From contig OY757015.1 in assembly GCA_963580285.1 (NCBI GenBank), forward strand, positions 144,706,082-144,770,081: DNA of 64,000 bases, written 5' to 3'. The position numbers were made by a program, and so were the translations under genes. The notes under the pieces were generated by a model, which worked only from the letters and a program-made list of their open reading frames with translations, had not been told where the DNA came from and ran no database searches. Of this stretch, positions 42,811-51,859 are shown piece after piece (position 1 is the first letter of the stretch; each line of letters starts with the position of its first letter). The stretch comes from Lucinisca nassula. Taxonomy: Eukaryota; Mollusca; Bivalvia; Lucinida; Lucinidae.

Positions 42811-43692
42811 TGTTATGAAGTCGTAAAACGTGTCTTTAATAGCTACAATGGCTCACGCGACGCACAGTAAAGTGATCCTAGATATTTATAATGTTACTGG
42901 ACGTTGGTGACGTTAAAGGTGCATTATTGAGCTACCGGGTCTCAATTTTTTTTTTTTCTGGTTTTTATCTTCAATGCATACTCCTTTGTCATGTGTACAC
43001 TTTTGGAGCCAAATACAGCTTCAGAACTTTGTGAAAATGGTCGTTTTCATTCGTGTTTACCCTTCGCTCTAAACAGGTGATGGAATTTCTGTTCTAAAAA
43101 TAAATCTGTCACTTTACACATACATGGCGACAGTATCGTCTCTTAGTGTCATTACTTATGGCATGCTATTCAGCGTCATATGTTTTTTCCGATTCATGCA
43201 TGGCCTAAGCAAACAAGGCCAAAAATGAACGTCGCATAACGTCATATATGGGGATTCTATTTTTGTCACGAACTAAAAATAGATCTAACTAGTGTTCGAA
43301 ACCTAGTTAGGGAATCCCTCTCAAACTCGTTTACCTGTCATCATAATTGTTCGCATTTTTGCATAAAATGCATTCATTTGTATTGTTTTAAAGAAAAATA
43401 CCGGCTATATGTATTTTAATTTTGGAAGCATTTTTTCCAGATAGCTCAATAATGCACCTTTAAGGCGTCAGTCGGCTTGTTTTAACAGAAAACTGTGTAA
43501 ATGATTTGCTACTTCAGTTTCAACTCCCGTAGGCTATTGCATTTACATATAATAGAGAAGCGCTATTGCATTAATATGCCTGGTGTTTACCAAATTGTGC
43601 ACAATTTGATTCACAAGCAACGAACACTTAAAACCCCAACTGGATATTTACTTTGGCTGTTCATCCTTTGATACACACCAGGAAAATGAAGG
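42811..43692. other. No gene recognised
   Basis: GGTGCATTATTGAGCTA (42920) and TAGCTCAATAATGCACC (43443) are inverted and near-identical, so 42918-43461 may be a ~540 bp inverted-repeat element. The interior has no frame of note. Confidence 0.5.
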
Positions 43693-43956
43693 CATCACGA
43701 AAACAAGCCTATATAATTTTGATCCACTTGAACCCCATTTTATATTGTAAAACTGGGGTTTACAGGGGTAAACATTGTTTTATTTATTTCTGCTCTAAAA
43801 TATAGATTGTTGGTACCCGTTAGAACCGCCTCGGTGAGGCGGTTCTAACGTGTACCAACAATCTATATTTTGAGCAGAAATAAGAAAATATCACTATTTT
43901 TCGGCCAAACATTTTCTTTGTTTTCGGCGTATTTGTTTAGGCGTGTATTTGTAATG
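43693..43956. mobile_element. Palindromic MITE, A-type, full length
   Basis: CATCACGAAAACAAGCCTATATAA to GGCGTGTATTTGTAATG. The arms read GATTGTTGGTACCCG and CGTGTACCAACAATC: the TTGG change from TGGG is shared by both arms. Confidence 0.9.
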
Positions 43957-43992
43957 GCTGCTATCACTTATTATTCCATTGACACCGAAGAC

Positions 43993-44195
43993 CCGGTCCC
44001 CGCCTATTGGGTCTTGAAGAAATAGATAGGCTGCATGATCTGAAGCCGACCGCACACGAGTACTGGTAGACCGCTTAGAGGATCTAAGCCTGTCCAGAGA
44101 AAAGCGGTGCGGGTCGGACCGTCCATGCTTATAAACCCTATCGGTTTCATTTTGGCGATAGGGCTTGAGGTGTCATTACATCTCAATGTCTATGG
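43993..44195 (+). mobile_element. SINE family 2, 3' end replaced by GATATC array
   Basis: GCCTATTGGGTCTTGAAGAAATAG, GACCGCACACGAGTACTGG, GGATCTAAGCCTGTCC and GAGGTGTCATTACATCTCAATGTC are family-2 blocks. After the last block the sequence changes to the region leading into the GATATC array. Confidence 0.8.
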
Positions 44196-44219
44196 GGCGC
44201 CGTTTTACTATTTAATCCG

Positions 44220-44645
44220 TATTTATAGATATCCATAATTATTTATGGATATCCATAATTCGAATTATGGATATCCATAATTAGAATTATGGATATCCAT
44301 TATTATTTATGGATATTCATAATTATTTAAAGATACCCATAATTAGAATTAAGGATATCAATAATTAGAATTATGGATATCCATAAATCGAACTGAATTA
44401 ATGATATCCATAAATCGAATAATGGATATCCATTATTCGATTTATTGATATCCATAAATCGAATTATGGATATCCATTATTCGGCTGATTTATGGAAATC
44501 CATAAATCAAATTATGGATATCCATAAATCGAATTATGGATATCCATAAATCGATTTATGGATATCATTAATTTAGATCGAAATATGGATATCCATAAGT
44601 CGAATTATGGATATCAATAAATCGAATTATGGATATCCATAATTC
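44220..44645. repeat. GATATC-centred tandem array, left part
   Basis: About twenty units of TTATGGATATCCATAA joined by ATTCGA, ATCGA or ATTAGA linkers. Each unit is itself a palindrome centred on GATATC. Confidence 0.92.
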
Positions 44646-44792
44646 TCCTCTGCAAATCAACCTAATGAATAATGACTGCTCCCTTTGCAAAAAAAAAAAC
44701 GACTATCGATTTAGGTGTGTAATGAAAGCCGGGATGGAGGTGGAGGCATTGCGGTAGGCTTAGTGGTGGCCTATGGTGTGGGAGAGATATGT

Positions 44793-45140
44793 TTTGCTTG
44801 ATTTGAGGTTTAACGTCACCTTCAATACTATTTCATTTTGGAGACGTTGCTTCCAATAGCCTTCATTGAGATGAAATGACATCTCAATCCCTGTCGCCCA
44901 TTGACTCGTATGGCTTTGGGTTTTTTTTCGCCAGAAACTGACAACTGCCCTTCTTGAATCAGCGGAAGGGAGAGAAGGACGGTAGAAAATATTTCATGAT
45001 CAATCTCCGCGACTGAAAGTTGCCGGCCCCGGCAGGTATCGAACCCGCGTTGTCTTGATCACAAGTCAGACGCGCATCCGACGGAGCTACCGAGGCTAGC
45101 GCAGCCAAATCTATTTCTCCAAGTCCCAATGGGTGGGGGC
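44793..45140 (-). mobile_element. SINE family 2 interrupted by a family 1 head fragment
   Basis: 44793-44922 is family 2 in reverse (GAGGTTTAACGTCACC, GAGACGTTGCTTCC, GAAATGACATCTCAATCCC). 44923-45104 is the 5' half of family 1 in reverse, ending in the head GCTACCGAGGC. 45108-45140 (TCTATTTCTCCAAGTCCCAATGGG) is the head of family 2. Confidence 0.75.
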
Positions 45141-45493
45141 CAGGAGATATATCTGAATCTACCTGGTACTCCATACACCTCAAGTAGTGTTTTATTTGGA
45201 TATATGTTAATACTATAAATAACGTCCATGTGCATTTCTCTCCAGAAAGCATACACAGATTGCATGTTTGGGTCATTATAATCTTACGTCCGACTTTCAG
45301 TGTCCTTAGGTGCGCAGTCCTCATAGAGGTGATTCCAGAGGAACCGGATGCGTTGGTCGGCATTTCCAGATCTTACGACTGGTTCCGATACTTAACTGCA
45401 CACATGGCGGGCGTTCAGCGTATGGCGTCCGTTGCTTTGGAAGCCTTGCGGGATGAAAAGGCTGCATGGCAGAGAGGTCCCTTTGATTTCATT
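45141..45493. other. Unrecognised stretch between the two GATATC arrays
   Basis: Frames on both strands are open over much of this stretch (plus 45230-45526 with MAGVQRMASVALEAL; minus with KVGRKIIMTQTCNLC). I cannot assign a family. The unusually open reading on both strands is worth noting but no start or splice sites support a gene. Confidence 0.35.
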
Positions 45494-45652
45494 CGAATTA
45501 TGGATATCCATAAATCAGAGGAATAATGGATATCCATAAATCGAATTATGGATATCCATAATTCGATTAATGGATATCATTAATTCAGATCGATTTATGG
45601 ATATCCATAATTCGATTTATGGATATCCATAATTCGAATTATGGATATCCAT
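45494..45652. repeat. GATATC-centred tandem array, right part
   Basis: About eight units of the same TTATGGATATCCATAA palindrome. The last unit runs straight into the B-box region of a SINE. Confidence 0.92.
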
Positions 45653-45654
45653 AA

Positions 45655-45945
45655 TCTCGGGTTCGATCCCGGGCCGCGACATACCAAAGTCGTTAAAAAT
45701 GGTATTAGCTGCTCCTCGATTGGCACTCAGATTTACGGGGTAGAGCTAGGACTGGTCGATCCAGTGTCAGGATAATGTGACTGGGTGTGGTATCATGTAA
45801 TGTGTCTGAAACATGATACTTCAGTGAGGCAGCACTATAAACGTGAGCATTGAAATCCCTGTCGCAACCAGACACCGTCGTGATATGACTGAAAAATTGT
45901 TGAAAGCGACGTTAAACCCGAATTCACACACACACACACACTCTT
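45655..45945 (+). mobile_element. tRNA-headed SINE (further family), 5' end replaced by the array
   Basis: CGGGTTCGATCCCGGGCCGCGAC is a B box with acceptor-like end, followed by ATACCAAAGTCGTTAAAAATGG, GCTGCTCCTCGATTGGCACTC and a 3' end GCGACGTTAAACCC with a (CA)n tail. The A box half is missing. Confidence 0.75.
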
Positions 45946-46205
45946 CACCAACCGCTTATAAAGGAACGGTTATTCTAACATGACGTTAACGTTTTTCCCA
46001 TTGAACCCAGTGGAAACGTCAGCGTTTGCAAATATGCGATAATTCACGTCGTCAACGTGGTGCGTGCAATTTGGCGTCATCGCGGCGTTGCATGTAAACA
46101 TTTCCTTCTGTCGACATCCGCTGCAAAATAGTCCCCAAGATAACGCTTTGTTACTACTGTATTTCAGTTTAGCATCATGTTAGAATCGAAATAATTTCCA
46201 CGCAC

Positions 46206-46346
46206 CCGGTGTGTTATCGTGATTAACACACGGTGTTGTCGGGCAGATGCGAATATTAATTCACTCCGGCTTCGCCGTCGTGAATTAATATTTCGCAATC
46301 TGCCCTCCAACATCGTGTGTTAATCACGATAACACATGGTACGTGG
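46206..46346. repeat. 141 bp palindrome
   Basis: GTGTGTTATCGTGATTAACACACG and its inverse CGTGTGTTAATCACGATAACACA enclose GAATATTAATTCAC / GTGAATTAATATTTCGC with a GGCTTCGCCG tip. Confidence 0.9.
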
Positions 46347-46607
46347 AGATTATTTCTTAAATAATGTTCCTAAATAAATGAAGAAAAAATGACTTATCAC
46401 TTTCATAGAGACCACCCTACAACAAGCATACTCGGAAAAATTGTATTACAAAATAAGCAGACTATCTGCCTGTACTTGTAACTGGACTCTGCAAAACTAT
46501 TTTTACTGATTTCAACTGTCAAACTCTCTCCGTAAACTCGTCCTGGAAATTCTGACTCCGAGAGAAGTGTGACTCAAGTGGCAGAATTAAGTTTTATAAT
46601 CTATAGG

Positions 46608-46638
<31 letters not shown>

Positions 46639-46650
46639 CTTACAAATCCT
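46347..46650. other. No gene recognised; poly-T at 46611-46639
   Basis: Nothing but a long T run can be named. Confidence 0.5.
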
Positions 46651-46657
46651 TAAGAAA

Positions 46658-46850
46658 TCAACAAGTCCGTGTACTGAACAACGATGATCTCGTTTTTAAG
46701 GTAACCGGGCACTAGAAGCACATTGAGGCTACCCCAATGGCCATATGTACTGAACAACCCTATACACCCAACTTTATATAGAGAAAGTTGGGTGTACAGG
46801 GGTACATTATTTTCCTTTTTAGGGAGTTCAGAACACCGAGCACCGACAGT
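46658..46850. mobile_element. Palindromic MITE, B-type left half
   Basis: AACAAGTCCGTGTACTGAAC and ACTTTATATAGAGAAAGTTGGGTGTACAGGGGTAC are left-half blocks. The hairpin core is absent. Confidence 0.65.
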
Positions 46851-46887
46851 CTATATTTGGATTAGAAAAAAAAAGAATATTTTCTCA

Positions 46888-47072
46888 CATCACGAAAACA
46901 TGCCTGCCTAATTTTGACCCCTAGGCAGTGGGTAGTCGTTAGAACCGCGTCATCGAGGCGGTTCTAACCAGTACCCACAATCTATGTTTAGAGCATCTGA
47001 TTTTTTTATCGGACAGTTTTCATTTGGGTGGCAAAATTCAGTATATATTTGAATAGGCGTGTTTTCGTAATG
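46888..47072. mobile_element. Palindromic MITE, A-type with internal deletion
   Basis: CATCACGAAAACATGCC...TTTTGACCCC joins directly to GGTAGTCGTTAGAACCGC...GCGGTTCTAACCAGTACC. It ends ATAGGCGTGTTTTCGTAATG. The left arm between the terminus and the core is deleted. Confidence 0.85.
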
Positions 47073-47123
47073 AACTGAAAAATGCTAGTTCATGAGATTT
47101 TAGCACATAAAGATGTTTTATCA

Positions 47124-47759
47124 TATGACGTCGTTGATAAGCAGTGGATAACGTCGTGTAATAAAAATCGTATGACCACACGTGTAATAACACTTTGGCG
47201 GGATTAAGTAACATCATGACGACGTCCATGTCAACCATGCATGTTTGTGGGGGAAAATGTCAAATTTAAAGGCGATAAAATCTAATTGAAAGTGGTCATA
47301 TGATAAACAGAATCTTACACTCGTGGTCATTTCATACGAAATTTATGAAACTCGCCGAAGGCTCGTTTCATAAATTTCATATGAAATGACCACTCGTGTA
47401 AGATCCTATATTTATAATGATCCCAATGCAGAAGACCATAGGGTTAGTTTCGAGTCACAACAAACGCATAAATATAGGATCTTACACGAGTGGTCATTTC
47501 ATATGAAATTTATGAAACGAGCCTTCGGCGAGTTTCATAAATTTCGTATGAAATGACCACGAGTGTAAGATTCTGTTTATCATATGACCACTTTCAATTA
47601 GATTTTATCGCCTTTAAATTTGACATTTTCCCCCACAAACATGCATGGTTGACATGGACGTCGTCATGATGTTACTTAATCCCGCCAAAGTGTTATTACA
47701 CGTGTGGTCATACGATTTTTATTACACGACGTTATCCACTGCTTATCAACGACGTCATA
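47124..47759. repeat. Very long inverted repeat, 292 bp arms, 52 bp spacer
   Basis: The left arm (47124-47415) begins TATGACGTCGTTGATAAGC and ends AAGATCCTATATTTAT; the right arm (47468-47759) is its reverse complement as far as I could compare. Each arm holds a smaller hairpin (CATTTCATACGAAATTTATG / CATAAATTTCATATGAAATG around CGCCGAAGGC). No frame of note. Confidence 0.93.
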
Positions 47760-48346
47760 ATGATAAATAAAATTACGTCGAATACGGCAGTTAAGATAAT
47801 TTCACCATGCTACCGGGAAATGGGGAACTGGAATCAAGTATTCCTGCTTTTTACATTGACCTTCAATATTGGAATTAACCCATATATGCCTAGCGGCCCT
47901 TTTTGAGACATTGGCAAATAGTGCAGACCCAGATCAGACGCCTCATCTGTTCAAGATCTAAACTGTTTGTTCAACGTACATGCATTTTTTGGAAAACTTA
48001 CCACAATAAATGAAATCCTTATGGTTAGAAATTGACCACTCCAGACTTCCAAAGGTGGAATAATTTCGGCACCTATGTGTTAATTCTGAGGTTACGTCAA
48101 AAGGATGAAAGTGAAAGTAAGATCTGTTTCTGCTGTTGGTTTGACTTTTTGGAAACGCTTTATAAATAGACATCGACGGGCGCTGCATATTCCTGTTTAT
48201 TCCGAACGAGTTTTCACTGCGTAAATATGTGGAGAGCAGTCTTATGTGTAGGGCTTTCCTAGTTACGTCATAAGACGGTTAGAAATAAACTGGGGTATCA
48301 CCAATCCAATCGAAATTGGAAGCCAAAAAACACCCGTAGCAAATAC
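47760..48346. other. No gene recognised (intron)
   Basis: A worn CAGTGTAGAC-type hairpin lies near 47910-47970. Otherwise nothing assigned left of the F5/8C exon. Confidence 0.45.
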
Positions 48347-48580
48347 CTTCTCTGGCGTAAATTTCTATCTTCAACACTTCGTATTGTTTTGTGAGATTGA
48401 GCGACCAGTAGTTGTCGTCTGCTTCCCCTGGTGGTGGTACCGAAGCACTGCAACACCTCTGGGTGTCCGGTAGATCCCTGAGCAAGCAGTCATCCACTGC
48501 TAACTGCGCCGTCCAGTTGAACGTAGCATAGAACAAAGTCGTGTGCTGGTCCGCTGGTTTGTTCACTGCCACATTCACTA
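48347..48580 (-). CDS. Exon: first half of F5/8C (fucolectin-like) domain
   Basis: This 234 bp exon follows the acceptor TTTCTTGTAG and ends at GAAG|GTATTT, phase 1 on both sides. It encodes about 78 residues, beginning with NVAVNKPADQHTTLF and followed by AQLAVDDC and DDNYWSLNL, ending in YEVLKIEIYARE. The N-(V/L)A-x-N-K-P-A opening, the AVD segment and the W-x-L-N-L strand are hallmarks of the F5/8-type C / fucolectin galactose-binding fold. The domain is completed by the exon at 36525-36746, and the codon split across the junction becomes GAT (Asp). Such domains bind fucosylated or other glycans, but ligand residues cannot be assigned here. The preceding exon, which should carry the signal peptide, was not found. 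Confidence 0.82.
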
Positions 48581-48631
48581 CTACAAGAAATGGAATGGTA
48601 ACTTATACCGATACGGTAAACCGCGACATAC

Positions 48632-48918
48632 CATTATGAAAACACGCCTATACAAATACAATGTAAGTTTTACCCCCGAAAAAAAAAACACGAAATATTT
48701 AGATAAAAAATGTGATATTTTTGTTTTTTCTGCTCAAAATATAGATTGTGGGTACTCGTTAGAACCGCCTCGATGAGGCGGTTCTAACGATTACCCACAA
48801 TCTATATTTTAGAGCAGAAATAACAAAAATAATGTTTACCCCTGCAACCCCCAGTTTTTCTACGTATATACAAGTTGGGTTCGAGGGGTCAGAATCGTAT
48901 AGGCATATTTTCGTGATG
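48632..48918. mobile_element. Palindromic MITE, A-type, full length, reversed
   Basis: CATTATGAAAACACGCCTATACAAATACA to CGTATAGGCATATTTTCGTGATG, with a perfect core GGTACTCGTTAGAACCGCC. It lies 52 bases upstream (transcript sense) of the F5/8C exon. Confidence 0.9.
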
Positions 48919-49481
48919 ATATACGAGCACATCAGACATCAGAACTGACCTGCACATGTGTGATCCGTCAGGGAATAAAGTAAACTATGTCGACAAGAAC
49001 TAGAGTTATCTATTGTGAATAAAAAGCGTGTGCAAAATTTGAAATAGTTTTCACAAGAGATGCAACATTTGAAAAGGGTATTGTCTCTAGATTTCATAGA
49101 CATTATATTATTGAAAATCGCTTAAGTTTTGAGTGTCCCATTTTAATCTGTACTATAAACAACAGGACATTTATAAAAGCATTTCTTTCGCCTGCCTTTT
49201 TAGGCAAATTAGATGGTTCAATTCCTATTCGCTATAAACATCATTCAAGTGTTTCTTGTTCGGATTTCCAGCACCCATAATGTCCCGTTTTCCATAGGAA
49301 TCATGTATACGTGTAAATCATTATGCAGAATTTATCATGCAAATTTAGACCATCTTATCTGACCTCAAGGTGACGAAAAGAACAAATATCTCGTGTACAT
49401 TTACATCCTTCAAACAGTCTTCAAGATTACAGGACACTGAAAACAGCTCATAGAACTTACATGTACTCGTATAATGGGAGC
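48919..49481. other. No gene recognised
   Basis: No signal peptide exon for the receptor could be recognised here, and no repeat was delimited. Confidence 0.45.
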
Positions 49482-49659
49482 CATTACGAAGATAACGCCT
49501 ATAGAAATACATTGTAACCTTTATCGCCGAAAAATAAGAACATTTTAAGATAAAAAATTGTGATATTTTTCTTATTTCTGCTCAAAATATAGATTGTTTG
49601 TACTCGTTAGAACCGCCTCGTCGAGGCGGTTCTAACGAGTATCCACAATTTATATTTTA
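49482..49659. mobile_element. Palindromic MITE, A-type reversed, one outer arm lost
   Basis: CATTACGAAGATAACGCCTATAG at the left and core GTACTCGTTAGAACCGCCTCGTCGAGGCGGTTCTAACGAG. It stops after TTTATATTTTA. Confidence 0.85.
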
Positions 49660-49755
49660 ATGGGGTTTGTCTTGGTGTTACGAGGAACCGGTATCTATCC
49701 ATCAGATAGACTTAAAACTACAGGTAAGATATTATATAAACCATGGAATATGTAA

Positions 49756-50032
49756 CATCACGTGAACAAGTCCATGAAATAAAGACCCCCTTAAACCCCA
49801 CTTTATATAGAGAAAACTGGTAGGGGGTATTGAATATTTTTTTCTTATTTCTGCTCCAAGACAAAGGTTGTGGGTACTCGTTAGAACCGCCTCAGTGAGG
49901 CGGTTCTAACGAGCTCCCATAACCTTTGTTTCCAGTGCAAATAAGAAAAAATATCACGGATTTTCACCAGAAAAGTAGCCATTTTTTAGATGAGAAAAAT
50001 GCACTATACCGCACGGGTATGTTATCGTAATG
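49756..50032. mobile_element. Palindromic MITE, B-type, full length
   Basis: CATCACGTGAACAAGTCCATG to CGCACGGGTATGTTATCGTAATG. The arms AAAGGTTGTGGG / CCCATAACCTTT share the AAAGG variant. Confidence 0.9.
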
Positions 50033-50383
50033 ATCACACCGACCTACATATAGTTTGAGGTAAGCCTTGGTTTAACAAGAAACCAATATCCAAAGTATTA
50101 AGCTCTATTGACTCTTAAGATATAGAATAAAATCACTGGACGATGACATAGGGTCAATCTTGGTGTCATGTGAAATCGAAATCTCAAGAATGAGGTTCAC
50201 TTGCAGCCACACTTTAACCAAGATAGGAGACAATATTACTCGACTTCGAAAGGTACGTAACCATCACTTTCGCCTAATGTCAGTAAAATCAATGTCAAAA
50301 ACATGAATGATGTTGATCTATGGCGAAAAAAGGGTGGGCACAAAAGGCATTATAATGTTGAACTTTCTAGCAAAGAGGCTAGA

Positions 50384-50422
50384 ACTCCAGAAGAGTGTAA
50401 TCAGGCGTCCGCGGATAGTAAG
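50384..50422 (+). repeat. 39 bp exact direct repeat, copy 1
   Basis: ACTCCAGAAGAGTGTAATCA and the following GGCGTCCGCGGATAGTAAG are identical to 51080-51118. Confidence 0.9.
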
Positions 50423-50560
50423 TGAGGCGGTTCTAACCAGTACCAACAATCTATATTTTGAGCAGAAATAAGAAAAATATCACATTTTTTCATTTTTAAT
50501 TTTCATATTTTACGACGGTAAAATTTACAGTGTATTTGTATAGGTGTGTTTTGTAAAGGT
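50423..50560. mobile_element. Palindromic MITE, right half
   Basis: GAGGCGGTTCTAACCAGTACC through TTTTGAGCAGAAATAAG to GTATAGGTGTGTTTTGTAA; the left half is missing. Confidence 0.8.
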
Positions 50561-50609
50561 TTGGAACTTTTGACTTCAGCTATCGATTTCTTTATCACGG
50601 TAACTATCA

Positions 50610-50821
50610 GGGCCCAGTTGTTCAAGGCCTCGTTAGCTTAACAAGCTCGTTGGTGGTCATATTGTTAACTATTTTAGCAAGTTTAATACCTAAAATTGTG
50701 TTATTTTTGCTGAAAAAATGTGAGCAGCTTTGCTCAATATTAGTATATTTGCCATATTAAATGATCAAAGTTTCAACGATTTGTTACTTAACGATGTCGC
50801 TAGTTTTGAACAATTGGCCCC
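50610..50821. mobile_element. MITE with GGGCCCAGTTGTTCAA termini, copy 2
   Basis: The left end GGGCCCAGTTGTTCAAGGCC and right end TTTTGAACAATTGGCCCC are inverted. It carries AAAAAATGTGAGCAGCTTTG, but only one arm of the central hairpin found in 27538-27775. Confidence 0.8.
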
Positions 50822-51079
50822 TTGTCTGTTGAAAAGGCTTTACAAGTTGAATTGAAAAGTTCTGTATTACTTGATGCATATACTTATAATACTACACAAA
50901 CAAAATGTCAATAATGGACCTAATTCGCTCATCTGAGATATAATGTAATGGCATGGAAGATCACCAAAGCGGTGATGTTTCAGTGCAAGTAGTTTAGGTC
51001 GTAATACCAAAGCGTTAATCCCAAATCATTAGTCCATAGACAAAATGGCAAATATCAATGTTCAGATCAACAGACATGG

Positions 51080-51118
51080 ACTCCAGAAGAGTGTAATCAG
51101 GCGTCCGCGGATAGTAAG
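51080..51118 (+). repeat. 39 bp exact direct repeat, copy 2
   Basis: Identical to 50384-50422. Confidence 0.9.
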
Positions 51119-51402
51119 CATTACTTGGTAAGCAAGCTTCGCCCACCATGCCCATCGACCCGAACGAAGAAAATGTGTAAATGCCGAGAAGGGCAAGACT
51201 ATAGCATCTGTCATTTATTTAATAGCACTTTCAAATCTGCTATTGGTGTGTGCGGGAAAGTACCTCATGACCTGTCTAAATGACATTGTAAGATCAAAGC
51301 TCCGACAGCACTGGTGGGTCACTTGTCCCTGAGCGTAGGCTGGATATTATTTAGAGGATTTTCGATTTTTCTCTCACGTCGGCTGATTTGACCATTTCAG
51401 CC

Positions 51403-51678
51403 CATCACGAAAACACGCCTATATAATTTTGACCCCCTCGAACCCCACTTTTATATAGTAAAACAGGGGTTGCCGGGGTATACCTTATTTTCTTATTTCT
51501 GCTCAAACTATAGATTGTGGCACTCGTTAGAACCGCCTCGATGAGGCGGTTCTAACGAGTACCCACAATCTATATTTTAGAGCAGAAATAAGTAAAATAT
51601 CACAATTTTTCATCTTATAATTTTATTTTTTCGGCGATAAAAGTGGCAATCTATTTGTAAAGGCGTGTTTGCGTAATG
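51403..51678. mobile_element. Palindromic MITE, A-type, full length
   Basis: CATCACGAAAACACGCCTATATAA to AAAGGCGTGTTTGCGTAATG, with a complete core. Confidence 0.9.
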
Positions 51679-51859
51679 ATTTCGGGCACATGGACATAAG
51701 TAGACCATGTCATTTGAGGTTAATTCAAAATCAAGAAATGACTCACTGTTTTCAGTTTTCACCAATAGCAGGCACGTCATTAAGCCGAATGGAACTATTC
51801 CAGCACTTTTAGTGAAAATAGGCACAAAAGAAACATTTTTGTTAAAATTATTTCGAAAT

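Larger units (their letters stand above)
7687..48580 (-). other. Split gene: F5/8C domain + EGF repeats + transmembrane receptor (span of exons seen)
   Basis: Twelve minus-strand exons join in one consistent reading frame. They encode a galactose-binding F5/8C (fucolectin-like) domain, one short and seven complete eight-cysteine EGF modules, a transmembrane helix and the start of a cytoplasmic tail. Each internal exon has an AG acceptor and, with one exception, a GT donor. Every ectodomain intron is phase 1, so single modules could be skipped or duplicated without a frame change. Introns reach 11.6 kb and are packed with repeats. Proteins of this layout act at the cell surface in binding of glycans or particles; Draper/MEGF10/SREC-type receptors and molluscan receptor tyrosine phosphatases both share parts of it. 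I see no EMI domain, no signal peptide exon and no catalytic domain within the window, so both ends are missing. Confidence 0.75.

Noticed and set aside
45230..45526. 98-codon frame between the GATATC arrays
   Set aside because: Its 3' part runs into the array and the opposite strand is open as well, so coding status cannot be supported.
44220..45652. CRISPR-like array
   Set aside because: The repeats are palindromic, vary in linker, lack unique spacers of fixed size and sit in an animal genome.
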